NCBI GenBank assembly: GCA_934271085.1
Contig: CAKQQU010000010.1
Location: forward strand, 1 to 35,623
DNA: 35,623 nucleotides
Direction: 5' to 3'
Origin: an uncultured Bacillota bacterium
Lineage (GTDB): Bacteria; Bacillota; Dehalobacteriia; UBA4068
Below the pieces are notes generated by a model, which worked only from the letters and a program-made list of their open reading frames with translations, was not told the DNA's origin and did no database searches. Below, one piece after another: positions 22,423 to 31,434 of the stretch. Position numbers and translations under genes: made by a program. Numbering within the stretch: position 1 is the stretch's first letter; every line of letters begins with the position of its first letter.

Positions 22423-24486
22423 ATGACGGAAGAAAAAAACAATAAAGCGGCAGAAGATATCCGCACTTTACGTACAGAACGAATCAAGGGTGTGGATATT
22501 ATGGTCAACAGGGCTATAGAGCGTATCCTTGCCGCTGACGGTGACGGCGGGCAGAATACCGCCCAGCCGGAGCAGCAGTCGAAGCCTGCCAAACCCAGAC
22601 GCAAAAAAGCCGCTGCAAAAAACGAGGGGGAAGTTGCGCCTCAAAAGCCCAAAACAGGAGATACTGAAGAAAAACCCCGTAAACGCAAAAGCAATAACCT
22701 TAAAAAAGTAATTATACCGCAGGGACCTGATATGGAGCAGGTGTCCTCTTCTCAGGCTTTCATTGCCAACCCTCTGGCAGTTGCCCAGCAGCGTTACCGC
22801 CAGATGAGCAGCAGCAATAAACTTTCCGCCAGCCGCGATTACAAGCTTAAAGTTATCCCTTTGGGCGGTTTGGGCGAAGTCGGCAAAAATATGACAGTTA
22901 TTCAATACGGCAAGGATATTGTTGTGGTGGATGCAGGCCTTGCTTTCCCCGATGACGACATGCCCGGTGTTGATCTGGTCATTCCCGATTACAGCTATCT
23001 GGTGGAAAACAGGGATAATGTGCGGGCTATATGCCTTACTCACGGACACGAGGATCATATAGGCGCCCTGCCTTATATCCTTAAGGATGTGCAGGCCCCG
23101 GTTTATGGCGCACGCCTTACCCTGGGGCTGCTCAAAGGCAAACTGGCGGAAAATAAAATAGATGCGGAACTTCATGAAATAACTGCCCGGGATCAGGTTG
23201 AGGCAGGGCCTTTTAAAATAGAGTTTTTCCGCTTGACCCATAGTATTCCGGATAGTATGGGAATGGCTATCCATACCCCTATGGGCACTATTATGGTGGT
23301 ATCTGACTTTAAAATGGATATGTCTCCCATTGACGGAAAGTTTATGGATTTCGGGCGTATCTCCGCTCTGGGCGAAAAAGGGGTGCTTCTTCTTCTTTCC
23401 GACAGCACCAATGCGGAAAAAGAAGGTTTTGCCCAAAGCGAGCGTACTGTTGGTTACAGCCTTGACCGGATATTCTTCAGAGCAGAGGGGCGTATCATCG
23501 TCACCAGTTTCGCTTCTCATGTACACCGTGTCCAGCAGGTGCTCTGGTCTGCCCAGCGTACCGGCAGGAGAGTGGCGGTAGTTGGCCGGGGTATGCAGAA
23601 TATGGTGGCTGTGGCGGGCTCTTTGGGATATCTGGAGATACCTCCTGATCTGTTGATAGATATCGATAATATCAATTCGCTGCCTGCAAGCAAAACGGTG
23701 GTGGTTACCACGGGATCCCAGGGAGAGCCTTTGAGCGGTCTGACGCGTATGGCCAGCGGGGATCATCGCCAGGTGCAGATCATGTCCGGCGATACGGTGG
23801 TTATTTCAGCCACACCTATTCCCGGAAACGAGCGTACTGTATCCAAAACCATCGATAATCTGTTCCGTCTGGGCGCAGCCGTCGTTTACGAGCGTAACGA
23901 GGGCATCCATGTATCTGGACATGCTTACCGGGAAGAGCTTAAAATGCTTATCAATATGGTCAAGCCCCGTTTCTTTATGCCTGTTCACGGCGAATACCGT
24001 ATGCTTTATAAGCATGCTCAGCTGGCTCAGCAGCTTGGCATGTCTCCTGATGCCACATTTGTTATGGAAAACGGACAGGTTCTGGAAGTTTCCCGCCATA
24101 ATGCCCGGATAAACGGCTCGGTAACCAGCGGGCGGGTGCTTATAGACGGCCTTGGCGTGGGTGATGTAGGCAAGACAGTGCTCAAAGAAAGGCGCCAGTT
24201 GGCAGAAAGCGGCGTGATAGTGCTTTCAATGATCTATACCAAACAGAAGAGGCCCAGAATATTGTTGGGCCCGGAAATTTATTCCCGGGGATTCATATTT
24301 GAAAAAGAATATGAGCATATTATCGGTGAGATGAAAGAAAAAGTGGTGGCCATTTGCACCCCGGAAAAGCTCGCCGATGGCAATCTGCATGATCTGCGGA
24401 ATCAGATCCGTACCGTCCTTTCCCGATCCGTTATTGAGCGGACAGGGCGCAGGCCGGTAATTATGGCAGTGATCTGCGAGATATGA
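22423..24486 (+). CDS. rnj: Ribonuclease J with long basic N-terminal extension
   Basis: A 687-residue RNase J, a zinc-dependent 5'-3' exo- and endonuclease central to mRNA decay and rRNA maturation. The core begins at LKVIPLGGLGEVGKNM (about 142-157), has LTHGHEDHIGALPY (about 205-218) as the beta-lactamase metal motif, the beta-CASP region with SDSTNAEKEGF, and the C-terminal VHGEYRM (about 523-529). The first 140 residues are an additional lysine-, glutamine- and proline-rich segment (KPRRKKAAAK, EKPRKRKSNN) that most RNase J lack. GGAG is seven bases before the ATG. The gene corresponds to Bacillus rnjB (ymfA) by position. A 200-base leader, with a TACGGAAATCCGTA palindrome at 22240-22253, precedes it. 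Confidence 0.95.
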   Translation: MTEEKNNKAAEDIRTLRTERIKGVDIMVNRAIERILAADGDGGQNTAQPEQQSKPAKPRRKKAAAKNEGEVAPQKPKTGDTEEKPRKRKSNNLKKVIIPQGPDMEQVSSSQAFIANPLAVAQQRYRQMSSSNKLSASRDYKLKVIPLGGLGEVGKNMTVIQYGKDIVVVDAGLAFPDDDMPGVDLVIPDYSYLVENRDNVRAICLTHGHEDHIGALPYILKDVQAPVYGARLTLGLLKGKLAENKIDAELHEITARDQVEAGPFKIEFFRLTHSIPDSMGMAIHTPMGTIMVVSDFKMDMSPIDGKFMDFGRISALGEKGVLLLLSDSTNAEKEGFAQSERTVGYSLDRIFFRAEGRIIVTSFASHVHRVQQVLWSAQRTGRRVAVVGRGMQNMVAVAGSLGYLEIPPDLLIDIDNINSLPASKTVVVTTGSQGEPLSGLTRMASGDHRQVQIMSGDTVVISATPIPGNERTVSKTIDNLFRLGAAVVYERNEGIHVSGHAYREELKMLINMVKPRFFMPVHGEYRMLYKHAQLAQQLGMSPDATFVMENGQVLEVSRHNARINGSVTSGRVLIDGLGVGDVGKTVLKERRQLAESGVIVLSMIYTKQKRPRILLGPEIYSRGFIFEKEYEHIIGEMKEKVVAICTPEKLADGNLHDLRNQIRTVLSRSVIERTGRRPVIMAVICEI

Positions 24487-24494
24487 TCCAGTTT

Positions 24495-24522
24495 AAATGA
24501 GCCGCCGGAAGGAGGCTCATTT
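24495..24522 (+). other. Hairpin enclosing the tepA ribosome site
   Basis: AAATGAGCC (24495-24503) pairs with GGCTCATTT (24514-24522) across a ten-base loop that contains most of the AAGGAGG site. The 3' arm ends on the first base of the TTG start codon. It resembles a weak terminator (TTTTGTTTT follows) and at the same time masks the translation start of tepA. Confidence 0.7.
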
Positions 24523-25334
24523 TGTTTTATGATATACCTGCTTTCAGCAATGAAGTAAATCCTGATATCCTGCCCGAAGGAGACGATACCGATAACAGTA
24601 ATTCCGGCAGCGAGGCAGGGCAGAATCTGGAAGATTACGGCCAGCTTATTCTGCCCAAATTTACCAGCGATATCCATGTTATAACGGTGATCGGCCAGAT
24701 AGAAGGGCATCTGGTAATGCCTTCCCAGAACAAAGCAACCAAGTATGAGCATATTATCCCTCAGTTGGTGGCGGTGGAGCAAAGCCCCGATATCAAAGGC
24801 CTGCTGGTCATTCTCAACACTGTTGGCGGGGATGTTGAGGCCGGTCTGGCCATTGCCGAAATTATTTCCACTATGACCAAGCCTACCGTATCTCTGGTTT
24901 TGGGCGGCGGTCACAGTATCGGCGTACCCATAGCCGTAGCGGCGGACCGCAGCTTTATCAGCTCTACGGCTACTATGACTATCCACCCCATACGTCTTAC
25001 AGGTATGGTGGTGGGGGTTCAGCAGTCTTTTGATTACCTGGAAAAAATGCAGGACAGGGTAGTAAACTTTATCACCGATCATTCACAGATAACTCATAAA
25101 GAGTTCAGGCGTTTGATGATGACCACCGGGGAACTTGCCAGAGATGTAGGTACCGTGGTGGTAGGCAAGGACGCTGTTAAATGCGGGCTGATAGACGAGG
25201 TAGGCGGCCTGGACAGCGCTTTGGCATATCTGCGGTGGCGGATAGCCGAAAATGAAGGGACGGTTAAGGACCGGAAGGAGGCTGCTGAAAATGATCTGGA
25301 GCATCGTACCAGAAAGCGTCATATTCGCCGGTAG
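24522..25334 (+). CDS. tepA: TepA/ClpP-like serine protease
   Basis: A 270-residue protein of the ClpP/crotonase fold, the TepA (YmfB) group of spore formers, named for an effect on protein translocation and expected to be cytosolic or membrane-associated. Residues 1-45 are an acidic, disordered lead. The protease-like core has [18 protein letters not shown] (about 94-113), the nucleophile region [17 protein letters not shown] (about 127-143) with Ser, and TIHPIR (about 151-156) with the His. The start codon is TTG, inferred from AAGGAGG six bases upstream; no ATG in frame nearby fits. The order rnj-tepA-ylzJ is that of Bacillus ymfA-ymfB-ylzJ. Confidence 0.88.
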   Translation: MFYDIPAFSNEVNPDILPEGDDTDNSNSGSEAGQNLEDYGQLILPKFTSDIHVITVIGQIEGHLVMPSQNKATKYEHIIPQLVAVEQSPDIKGLLVILNTVGGDVEAGLAIAEIISTMTKPTVSLVLGGGHSIGVPIAVAADRSFISSTATMTIHPIRLTGMVVGVQQSFDYLEKMQDRVVNFITDHSQITHKEFRRLMMTTGELARDVGTVVVGKDAVKCGLIDEVGGLDSALAYLRWRIAENEGTVKDRKEAAENDLEHRTRKRHIRR

Positions 25335-25497
25335 CATTGAATCCGGTCAGATACGCCAGATCTGCTATCAGGGAAGAAAAGTCCTGGTACGACAGGCTTC
25401 ATCCGGCAGGGGGGAAATAGTCGGCCTTATCTCCAGCGACCCTGCTGACTTTCTTTCCCCCAAATATGCTCCCGGCACCCTGATCGACTTAAGATGA
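25291..25497 (+). CDS. ylzJ: YlzJ-like small protein
   Basis: A 68-residue protein with the YlzJ-type start [14 protein letters not shown] and end [10 protein letters not shown], and no membrane helix. The function is unknown; the gene lies between tepA and spoIIIE in spore formers. It overlaps the last 44 bases of tepA in another frame, and I start at the ATG at 25291 because GGAGG lies nine bases before it and the protein then matches the family length. Confidence 0.8.
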   Translation: MIWSIVPESVIFAGSIESGQIRQICYQGRKVLVRQASSGRGEIVGLISSDPADFLSPKYAPGTLIDLR

Positions 25498-25508
25498 CCC
25501 GGAGACCC

Positions 25509-25537
25509 TTGTTTTTATCCTTCTTTTGCGCTACAAT
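25509..25537 (+). promoter_or_regulatory. Vegetative-type promoter for uppP
   Basis: TTGTTT (25509-25514) and TACAAT (25532-25537) are 17 bases apart, about 40 bases before the uppP start, and lie in the gap after ylzJ. Confidence 0.6.
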
Positions 25538-25576
25538 ATGAAAGCATAATAAGCGTTAAGGAGGATACATATTAAT

Positions 25577-26344
25577 ATGACGGTTTTGCAAGCTATTATC
25601 CTTGGTCTTGTTCAGGGGCTTACTGAGTTTTTGCCTGTTTCTTCCTCCGGTCACCTGGTCATTGTACAGTCTTTGTTGAATATAAACGGCGATATGATTG
25701 TGTTCGATGTTTTCGTACACATAGGAACACTGGTAGCGGTTTTTGTAGTTTTCTGGCAGGATATTCTGGGAATACTCAAAAAGCCTTTCTGCCGTTTTAC
25801 CGGGCTTATACTTGTGGGATGTATACCTGCGGCTGTTATGGGTCTGCTGCTGGAAGATGTTTTTTCCTTCCTGTTCAGTTCCATTACGGCAGTTGCCGTT
25901 GCTTTGATCGTTACTGGTATTCTGCTGCTGATCAGCGACCGCTTTAACGGAAACAAAACCATAGCTCAAATGAAATACAGGGACGCACTGGTGGTAGGGC
26001 TTTTCCAGGGATGCGCCATTACTCCCGGACTTTCCCGCAGCGGTTCCACTATCTTCGGGGCTTTGCTGTGCGGTCTGCGCAGGGAAGACGCAGCCAAGTT
26101 TTCCTTTATCGTTTCTATCCCGGTGATTTTGGGAGCAGCCCTGAAATCTGTGATTGATATAGCCTCCGAATCCGGCCCGGCTATTGATATAGCCTATTTG
26201 ATCGGCGCTGTTGTAGCCGCCGTTTCCGGTTATCTGGCCATTCGCGTATTTTTACGGTTGCTTTCCAAACGGAATATGCGGTATTTTTCCTATTATGTTT
26301 GGCTGGTGGCTGCCGCAATCCTGATTAGCAGGATTTTTGCTTGA
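25577..26344 (+). CDS. uppP: Undecaprenyl-diphosphatase (BacA/UppP)
   Basis: Polytopic membrane phosphatase, 255 residues, recycling undecaprenyl diphosphate to the monophosphate carrier for peptidoglycan and other wall polymers; loss or overproduction alters bacitracin sensitivity. The two hallmark stretches are GLVQGLTEFLPVSSSGHLVI (about 11-30), which holds the catalytic Glu and Ser residues, and GCAITPGLSRSGSTIFGAL (about 148-166) with the essential Arg. About seven or eight hydrophobic helices fill the rest. AAGGAGG lies about 13 bases before the ATG. It is inserted between ylzJ and ftsK with its own promoter, unlike the Bacillus order. Confidence 0.96.
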   Translation: MTVLQAIILGLVQGLTEFLPVSSSGHLVIVQSLLNINGDMIVFDVFVHIGTLVAVFVVFWQDILGILKKPFCRFTGLILVGCIPAAVMGLLLEDVFSFLFSSITAVAVALIVTGILLLISDRFNGNKTIAQMKYRDALVVGLFQGCAITPGLSRSGSTIFGALLCGLRREDAAKFSFIVSIPVILGAALKSVIDIASESGPAIDIAYLIGAVVAAVSGYLAIRVFLRLLSKRNMRYFSYYVWLVAAAILISRIFA

Positions 26345-26345
26345 T

Positions 26346-26374
26346 TTGCTGAAATTATTATTTTAATATGTAAT
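26346..26374 (+). promoter_or_regulatory. Possible promoter for ftsK
   Basis: TTGCTG (26346-26351) and TGTAAT (26369-26374) are 17 bases apart in a very AT-rich gap, starting directly after the uppP stop. Matches are moderate. Confidence 0.4.
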
Positions 26375-26433
26375 TATTCTTCAGATAGTTTTAATATTCT
26401 TTTGCATTGTCGCATATTTCAGGTGAGGTTTTT

Positions 26434-29088
26434 ATGCCGCAGAAAAAAAAAGGCAATACGGCTGCCAGAAAAAAAACATATGATGAAACTGAGGTGCGTA
26501 ATAAGGAGATAATAGGCATAGTTGTTATAGCCGTATCTATTCTTCTTCTGCTTAATTTTATTATCGCTCCTCAGGAAGATTCTGCCGAGATCAGCGCTTT
26601 TGGTGTGGTCAGCTTGTGGTTCGTTACTGCCTTGCGTTTTCTGGCTGGACACGGAGCCATAGCTCTGCCGGGGTTCCTGCTTGTTTTCGGTATACTGATC
26701 TGTGCCGGCCGGGGCAGGGAACATAGCGTCTCGCGCCTGGCAGGCATAGTCATGATGTTTATGGCAGTGCTGGGTTATCTGCAGCTTTCTGCGGTTTTGC
26801 TGCCTTTTAAGGAGTATCTGGCTGAGGCCTGCGCCGGAAATGGCGGCGGCCTGCTGGGTGCGGTTCTGGATTTTGTTTTACTGAAAACCATAGGCAAAAT
26901 AGGTGCCGTAATATTGCTTACCGCTATTTTGCTTATCGGTATACTGCAGACATTCCAGACCTCGCTGAAGCGTATTCTCAGCCGTATACGCCAGGAATGC
27001 CATAAAGTATCGGAGATGGCTGCAAATAAAAATTGCGAAAAAAAAACCCCTGCCCTTAGGGCAGCAGATCGCGGCGAAAAGGAAGAAACAGAAAGCAAAT
27101 CAGAAGGCAGGGAGGTTGAATATACAGCTCCTCCTCTGGTTACGGCAAAGAAACCTTCCCTTTTTGCCAAAGTAAAAATGGCCAAAGCTGAAAAGGAACA
27201 GGCTGCCTTGAATTTCAGTGATGCGCCGGCTGCAGAAAACGATGCTTTATCTCAGGATAATTTTGTTATCCCAGGTGAAAAGGAATCTGTTCAGATAATA
27301 GAAAATGCTTCTGATAACGATAATCCTGTTGCCGATGATGTATCGGCATATGCATCAGGTGATAAGGTTGAAAAGGCTGTTCCCCTAAGGCAGGCTCCGC
27401 CGGAAACGGAATTTGTCCGTAATCATATGCCCAGCATCAGCGGATTTAATAAAACTGCAGGCATTCCATCGTTTGCCCGGCAGAATGATCCCGTGCATAA
27501 AGCACATGAAGATGCTCCCGGACAGGCTGTCCCGGAAACGGCCGATCATCCTGCCGCTATGGCAGATTTTGCGGATGATGATGTGAAGATGGCGGCTCCT
27601 GTTAAAGCTGGCCGGGAAGAGAAAACTAGGCGGCAGAGTGCTTCGGCAGCGCCTTTTGAACAGCCTGCTGCAGGCTACCGGCTGCCTCCCGTGGAATTGA
27701 TAGATGCCCGCCGTCAAAACAGAAATCCCAAACTGGATCAGGCCATAACGGATAATGTGGGAGTACTGGAAACGACTCTGGAAAATTTCGGCGTTAAAGC
27801 ATCTGTTACCCAGGTAGTTGCCGGACCGGCTGTAACCAGGTATGAGCTTCAGCCTGCCCCGGGCGTTAAGGTTGCCCGCATTACCAGTCTTGCTGACGAT
27901 ATAGCTCTTTCGCTGGCTGCCCAGTCGGTACGTATAGAGGCGCCTATACCCGGTAAAAGCGCTATCGGTATCGAGATAGCTCGCAAGGAGCGGGATACCG
28001 TTTTTTTCCGGGAAATGATAGAAAGCGAAAACTTTAAGAAAGCTGACAGTAAACTTACTGTGGTACTGGGCAAAAATATCGGAGGGGAATGTGTTGTGGC
28101 CGATCTTACCAAAATGCCCCATCTGCTGATAGCAGGCACTACCGGCAGCGGCAAGAGCGTCTGTATCAACACAATAATATGCTCCATTCTTTACAAAGCC
28201 AAACCTGACGAAGTAAAGATGATGCTGATAGATCCCAAAAAGGTAGAGCTTACTACATATGCCAGGCTGCCGCATCTTATTGCCCCTGTTATCAATGATT
28301 GCAAAAAGGCCTCCAATGCCCTCAAATGGATAGTCAACGAGATGGAGAACCGCTATACCCTTTTTGCCGCTAACGGCGTAAAGGATATCAAGGGATATAC
28401 CGAAGCCTGTCCTGAGGCTCCCATGTGCAAGATAGTAGTCATCATCGATGAGCTGGCCGATCTGATGATGGTTGCAAAAAGGGATGTGGAGGATAGTATC
28501 TGCCGCATTGCTCAACTGGCGCGTGCTGCCGGTATCCATCTGGTAGTGGCCACCCAGCGTCCCTCCGTGGATGTTATCACCGGACTTATCAAGGCCAATA
28601 TACCTTCGCGTATCGCTTTTACCGTCAGTTCCCCTGTGGACAGCCGTACCATTCTGGACTGCGGCGGTGCGGAAAAGCTGCTGGGTAACGGAGATATGCT
28701 GTTTGATCCTGTAGGCAATAACAAGCCCATGCGTATTCAGGGTACTTTCATTAATGAAAAAGATGTGGCCAAATTGGTAAATTACTGTGCGGATCAGGCG
28801 GCGCCTCAGTTTTCCGATGAGGCAATGCAGAGCGTTGCCAATGGGGGTAAGGCTGGGGGATGCGATAATGAGGAGCTGGATGAACTGTTTTATGAGGCTG
28901 GGATGATAATAATCAATACCGGTCAGGCATCAACCAGCTTTTTGCAGCGACGTTTGGCTATTGGTAATCCCAGGGCAGCCCGGCTTATGGATATGCTTGA
29001 AGCTAAAGGAGTGGTCGGCGGCCCCAACGGCAGTAAACCCAGGGAAATACTGGTTTCTCTTGATGAATTTGAGGAAATGTATGGATAA
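26434..29088 (+). CDS. ftsK: FtsK/SpoIIIE DNA translocase
   Basis: An 884-residue membrane-anchored DNA pump. The N-terminal 180 residues have about four membrane helices. A long, low-complexity, charged linker (about 190-420) follows. The motor starts with the alpha/beta region (QAITDNVGVLETTLENFGV) and holds Walker A GTTGSGKS (about 568-575) and Walker B VVIIDELADLMM (about 669-680). The C-terminal winged-helix gamma domain (about 810-884) reads DNA polarity sequences. The ATG at 26434 is chosen over an in-frame TTG 27 bases upstream because GGTGAGG precedes it. Place after tepA-ylzJ argues for the SpoIIIE type, which pumps chromosome into the forespore, but a vegetative role is possible. 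Confidence 0.95.
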   Translation: MPQKKKGNTAARKKTYDETEVRNKEIIGIVVIAVSILLLLNFIIAPQEDSAEISAFGVVSLWFVTALRFLAGHGAIALPGFLLVFGILICAGRGREHSVSRLAGIVMMFMAVLGYLQLSAVLLPFKEYLAEACAGNGGGLLGAVLDFVLLKTIGKIGAVILLTAILLIGILQTFQTSLKRILSRIRQECHKVSEMAANKNCEKKTPALRAADRGEKEETESKSEGREVEYTAPPLVTAKKPSLFAKVKMAKAEKEQAALNFSDAPAAENDALSQDNFVIPGEKESVQIIENASDNDNPVADDVSAYASGDKVEKAVPLRQAPPETEFVRNHMPSISGFNKTAGIPSFARQNDPVHKAHEDAPGQAVPETADHPAAMADFADDDVKMAAPVKAGREEKTRRQSASAAPFEQPAAGYRLPPVELIDARRQNRNPKLDQAITDNVGVLETTLENFGVKASVTQVVAGPAVTRYELQPAPGVKVARITSLADDIALSLAAQSVRIEAPIPGKSAIGIEIARKERDTVFFREMIESENFKKADSKLTVVLGKNIGGECVVADLTKMPHLLIAGTTGSGKSVCINTIICSILYKAKPDEVKMMLIDPKKVELTTYARLPHLIAPVINDCKKASNALKWIVNEMENRYTLFAANGVKDIKGYTEACPEAPMCKIVVIIDELADLMMVAKRDVEDSICRIAQLARAAGIHLVVATQRPSVDVITGLIKANIPSRIAFTVSSPVDSRTILDCGGAEKLLGNGDMLFDPVGNNKPMRIQGTFINEKDVAKLVNYCADQAAPQFSDEAMQSVANGGKAGGCDNEELDELFYEAGMIIINTGQASTSFLQRRLAIGNPRAARLMDMLEAKGVVGGPNGSKPREILVSLDEFEEMYG

Positions 29089-30412
29089 TAATATGACTAT
29101 TACGGTATATTTACACAGTTTGGGCTGCGCTAAGAATCTGGTAGACAGCGAACTGATGAGCGGCATATTGAAAAAAGAGAATTATCTGATGGTGAGCGAT
29201 CCGGTTGAGGCGGATATTATTATAGTGAACACCTGCGGATTTATCGAATCAGCCAAAATGGAGAGTATTGAAACCATTCTGGAAATGGCCCAGTACAAAG
29301 AATGCGGCAAATGCCGTCTTTTACTGGCTGTAGGCTGTATGGCTGAAAAATACGGGGCGGAAATGATGGAATCCATGCCGGAGATAGACGGCATTATGGG
29401 GTCTGGTCATTATCAGGATATCGGCCGCCTGATTTGCGATAAACTGAATGTTGACTTTTGTGAGCCTGACGCTGCCGATAATATTTATCTGGAACGGGAT
29501 CAGGATGCTATAGGCGCGATGGCTTATTTGAAAATAGCCGAAGGCTGCGATAAACAATGCAGTTTTTGCCTTATTCCCCAGCTGCGCGGTGAATATAAGA
29601 GCCGCACTATAGAGGAGATTCTGGAGGAAGCTGCTGTTTTATATAAAAACGGCGTAAAAGAGCTGGTGCTGCTGGCTCAGGATACTACTTATTATGGTAC
29701 GGATATATACGGCGAGCCCATGCTGGCCAAATTGCTGGATAAACTGGCCCGGCTGCCTTTTGCTATGATAAGGCTGCTTTATGCCTATCCGGGCGGTATC
29801 AGTGATGAGCTTATCTCAGTTATGTGCCGCCATGATAATATCTGCCGTTATCTGGATATTCCCGTGCAGCACGGTTCAGATCGCATACTGGCTGCTATGA
29901 ACAGGACGGATACAGCCGGGCAGATGCTGGATGTTATCCGCCGCCTGCGGGAAGCCATGCCGGATATTGCTTTGCGTACAACTCTTATGGTGGGCTTTCC
30001 CGGTGAAACCGAGGAAGATTATCATAAGCTGCTTGATTTTATGGATCAGGCTCGTTTTGACTGGACCGGTGCCTTTCCGTATTATCAGGAGGAGGATACT
30101 GTTGCGGCAGCCATGCCCGGGCAGATCGATAATGGGGTTAAGCAGGAACGACTGGATCAGTTGATGCAAAAGGCTGCTGTAATAACCGAAAATGCCCTGA
30201 CCCGTTTTGTTGGCAAGACTATGCCTGTTTTGGTAGTAGATTCCGCTATCGATATTTATGGCGAGGGCTGGTGGGCCGGTCGCAGTCAATATCAGGCGCC
30301 GGATGTGGACGGGCTGATTTATTTTCCTTCCGCCGCCGCTCAGATCGGTGATATTCTTGAAATAAGGATAATTAAAAGCGATGTTTATGACCTTATAGGA
30401 GAAGAAGCATGA
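29081..30412 (+). CDS. rimO: Ribosomal protein S12 methylthiotransferase
   Basis: Radical-SAM enzyme, 443 residues, adding a methylthio group to an aspartate of ribosomal protein S12. The N-terminal UPF0004 domain gives cluster ligands in LGCAKN (about 11-16), NTCGFIESAK (about 47-56) and VGCMAEKY (about 83-90). The radical-SAM motif is AEGCDKQCSFC (about 153-163), and a TRAM-like domain ends the protein. The pattern SLGCAKNLVDSE points to RimO and not MiaB. The ATG at 29081 overlaps the end of ftsK by eight bases and uses a GAGG inside that gene. The stop overlaps pgsA by four bases. Confidence 0.95.
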   Translation: MDNNMTITVYLHSLGCAKNLVDSELMSGILKKENYLMVSDPVEADIIIVNTCGFIESAKMESIETILEMAQYKECGKCRLLLAVGCMAEKYGAEMMESMPEIDGIMGSGHYQDIGRLICDKLNVDFCEPDAADNIYLERDQDAIGAMAYLKIAEGCDKQCSFCLIPQLRGEYKSRTIEEILEEAAVLYKNGVKELVLLAQDTTYYGTDIYGEPMLAKLLDKLARLPFAMIRLLYAYPGGISDELISVMCRHDNICRYLDIPVQHGSDRILAAMNRTDTAGQMLDVIRRLREAMPDIALRTTLMVGFPGETEEDYHKLLDFMDQARFDWTGAFPYYQEEDTVAAAMPGQIDNGVKQERLDQLMQKAAVITENALTRFVGKTMPVLVVDSAIDIYGEGWWAGRSQYQAPDVDGLIYFPSAAAQIGDILEIRIIKSDVYDLIGEEA

Positions 30413-30948
30413 ACCTTCCTAATAAATTGACCCTTATCAGGATAATTTTGATACCTGTTTTTGCGGTATTGGCTCTTTGCCCCATATCTCACGGGGATAT
30501 CTGGGCTGCCGTAATTTTTGTTATTGCCGCGGTAACTGATGCTCTGGATGGAAATATTGCCCGCAGCAGGGGGCTGGTGACCAATTTCGGCAAATTTGCC
30601 GATCCTCTGGCAGACAAAATGCTGGTTGGCACGGCATTGATCTGCCTTGCGGGAATGGGGCGGCTTCCGGCATGGGCCTTTATCATAATTCTCTGCCGTG
30701 ATTTTGCCGTAGACGGGCTGCGCCTTTTGGCAGTGGAAAAAGGTGAAGTTATAGCTGCGTCCAGATGGGGTAAACTAAAGACAACATTTCAGATGATAAT
30801 GGTAACCACACTTTTACTGGGTTCCCTCAGCTTCTGGCCTCATCCGCTGTATGAAATAATCAGCTGGGCGCTTATTATCATCGCTGTGGGACTGACCATA
30901 TGGTCTGGCTACGATTATATCAGAAAAGGCTGGAAATATATTAAATGA
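30409..30948 (+). CDS. pgsA: CDP-diacylglycerol-glycerol-3-phosphate phosphatidyltransferase
   Basis: Membrane enzyme, 179 residues, making phosphatidylglycerol phosphate, the first committed step to the main anionic phospholipids. The CDP-alcohol phosphatidyltransferase signature D-x2-D-G-x2-A-R-x8-G-x3-D-x3-D is complete in TDALDGNIARSRGLVTNFGKFADPLADKM (read in two parts, about 43-58 and 59-71). Four or more hydrophobic helices surround it, and the start MNLPNKLTLIRI is typical of PgsA. The ATG overlaps the rimO stop (ATGA) and its stop overlaps pncC in the same way, so rimO-pgsA-pncC form a tightly coupled unit, an order common in Firmicutes. Confidence 0.95.
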   Translation: MNLPNKLTLIRIILIPVFAVLALCPISHGDIWAAVIFVIAAVTDALDGNIARSRGLVTNFGKFADPLADKMLVGTALICLAGMGRLPAWAFIIILCRDFAVDGLRLLAVEKGEVIAASRWGKLKTTFQMIMVTTLLLGSLSFWPHPLYEIISWALIIIAVGLTIWSGYDYIRKGWKYIK

Positions 30949-31427
30949 GCGATATTGCAAAACTTATCCGGATCCTGGCAAATAATAATTTGCGCCTGGC
31001 TACTGCCGAATCATGCACCGGCGGCTCTTTGGCTGCAGCGGTAACTTCCGTGCCCGGAGCTTCTTTGGTTTTTTATTGCGGTATTGTCAGCTACAGCAAT
31101 GGTATAAAAGAAAAACTTTTATCGGTACCCGGGGATATATTGCAGAATCTGGGCGCGGTCAGCAGGGAAACAGCCTGCGCTATGGCAGCAGGGGCTTTGA
31201 ACACTGCAAAAGCGGATATAGCCCTGAGCACCACAGGCATAGCAGGCCCCGGCGGCGGAACAGAGGAAAAGCCTGTGGGGCTGGTATATATTGGGCTGGC
31301 AGACAAGAACAAAGCTGTGGCTACCGAGAATCGCTTTGAAGGAAGCAGGGAAGAGATACGGCGTCAGACGGTTATGAAAGCCTTGGATATGCTGAATGAG
31401 TATCTTAAAGAAAAAGGACTTGAATAG
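30945..31427 (+). CDS. pncC: Nicotinamide-nucleotide amidohydrolase (CinA C-terminal domain, stand-alone)
   Basis: A 160-residue stand-alone CinA C-terminal domain, which deamidates nicotinamide mononucleotide to nicotinate mononucleotide and so recycles the pyridine ring. Family features are RLATAESCTGGSLAAAVTSVPGAS (about 17-40), where the first Ser-Cys-Thr-Gly-Gly motif holds the active Ser, then YCGIVSYSN (about 44-52) and TTGIAGPGGGTEEKPVG (about 96-112). Length matches E. coli PncC, not the two-domain CinA of many Firmicutes. With nnr on the left it is the second pyridine-nucleotide maintenance gene here. It overlaps pgsA by four bases (ATGA). Confidence 0.93.
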   Translation: MSDIAKLIRILANNNLRLATAESCTGGSLAAAVTSVPGASLVFYCGIVSYSNGIKEKLLSVPGDILQNLGAVSRETACAMAAGALNTAKADIALSTTGIAGPGGGTEEKPVGLVYIGLADKNKAVATENRFEGSREEIRRQTVMKALDMLNEYLKEKGLE

Positions 31428-31434
31428 GAGCTGG

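Noticed and set aside
22468..23766. 432-codon antisense frame across rnj
   Set aside because: It is a shadow of the RNase J gene, with no start signal and a composition typical of reverse-strand readings.
27385..28539. 384-codon antisense frame across ftsK
   Set aside because: It lies wholly inside the translocase motor region, which is clearly conserved on the other strand.
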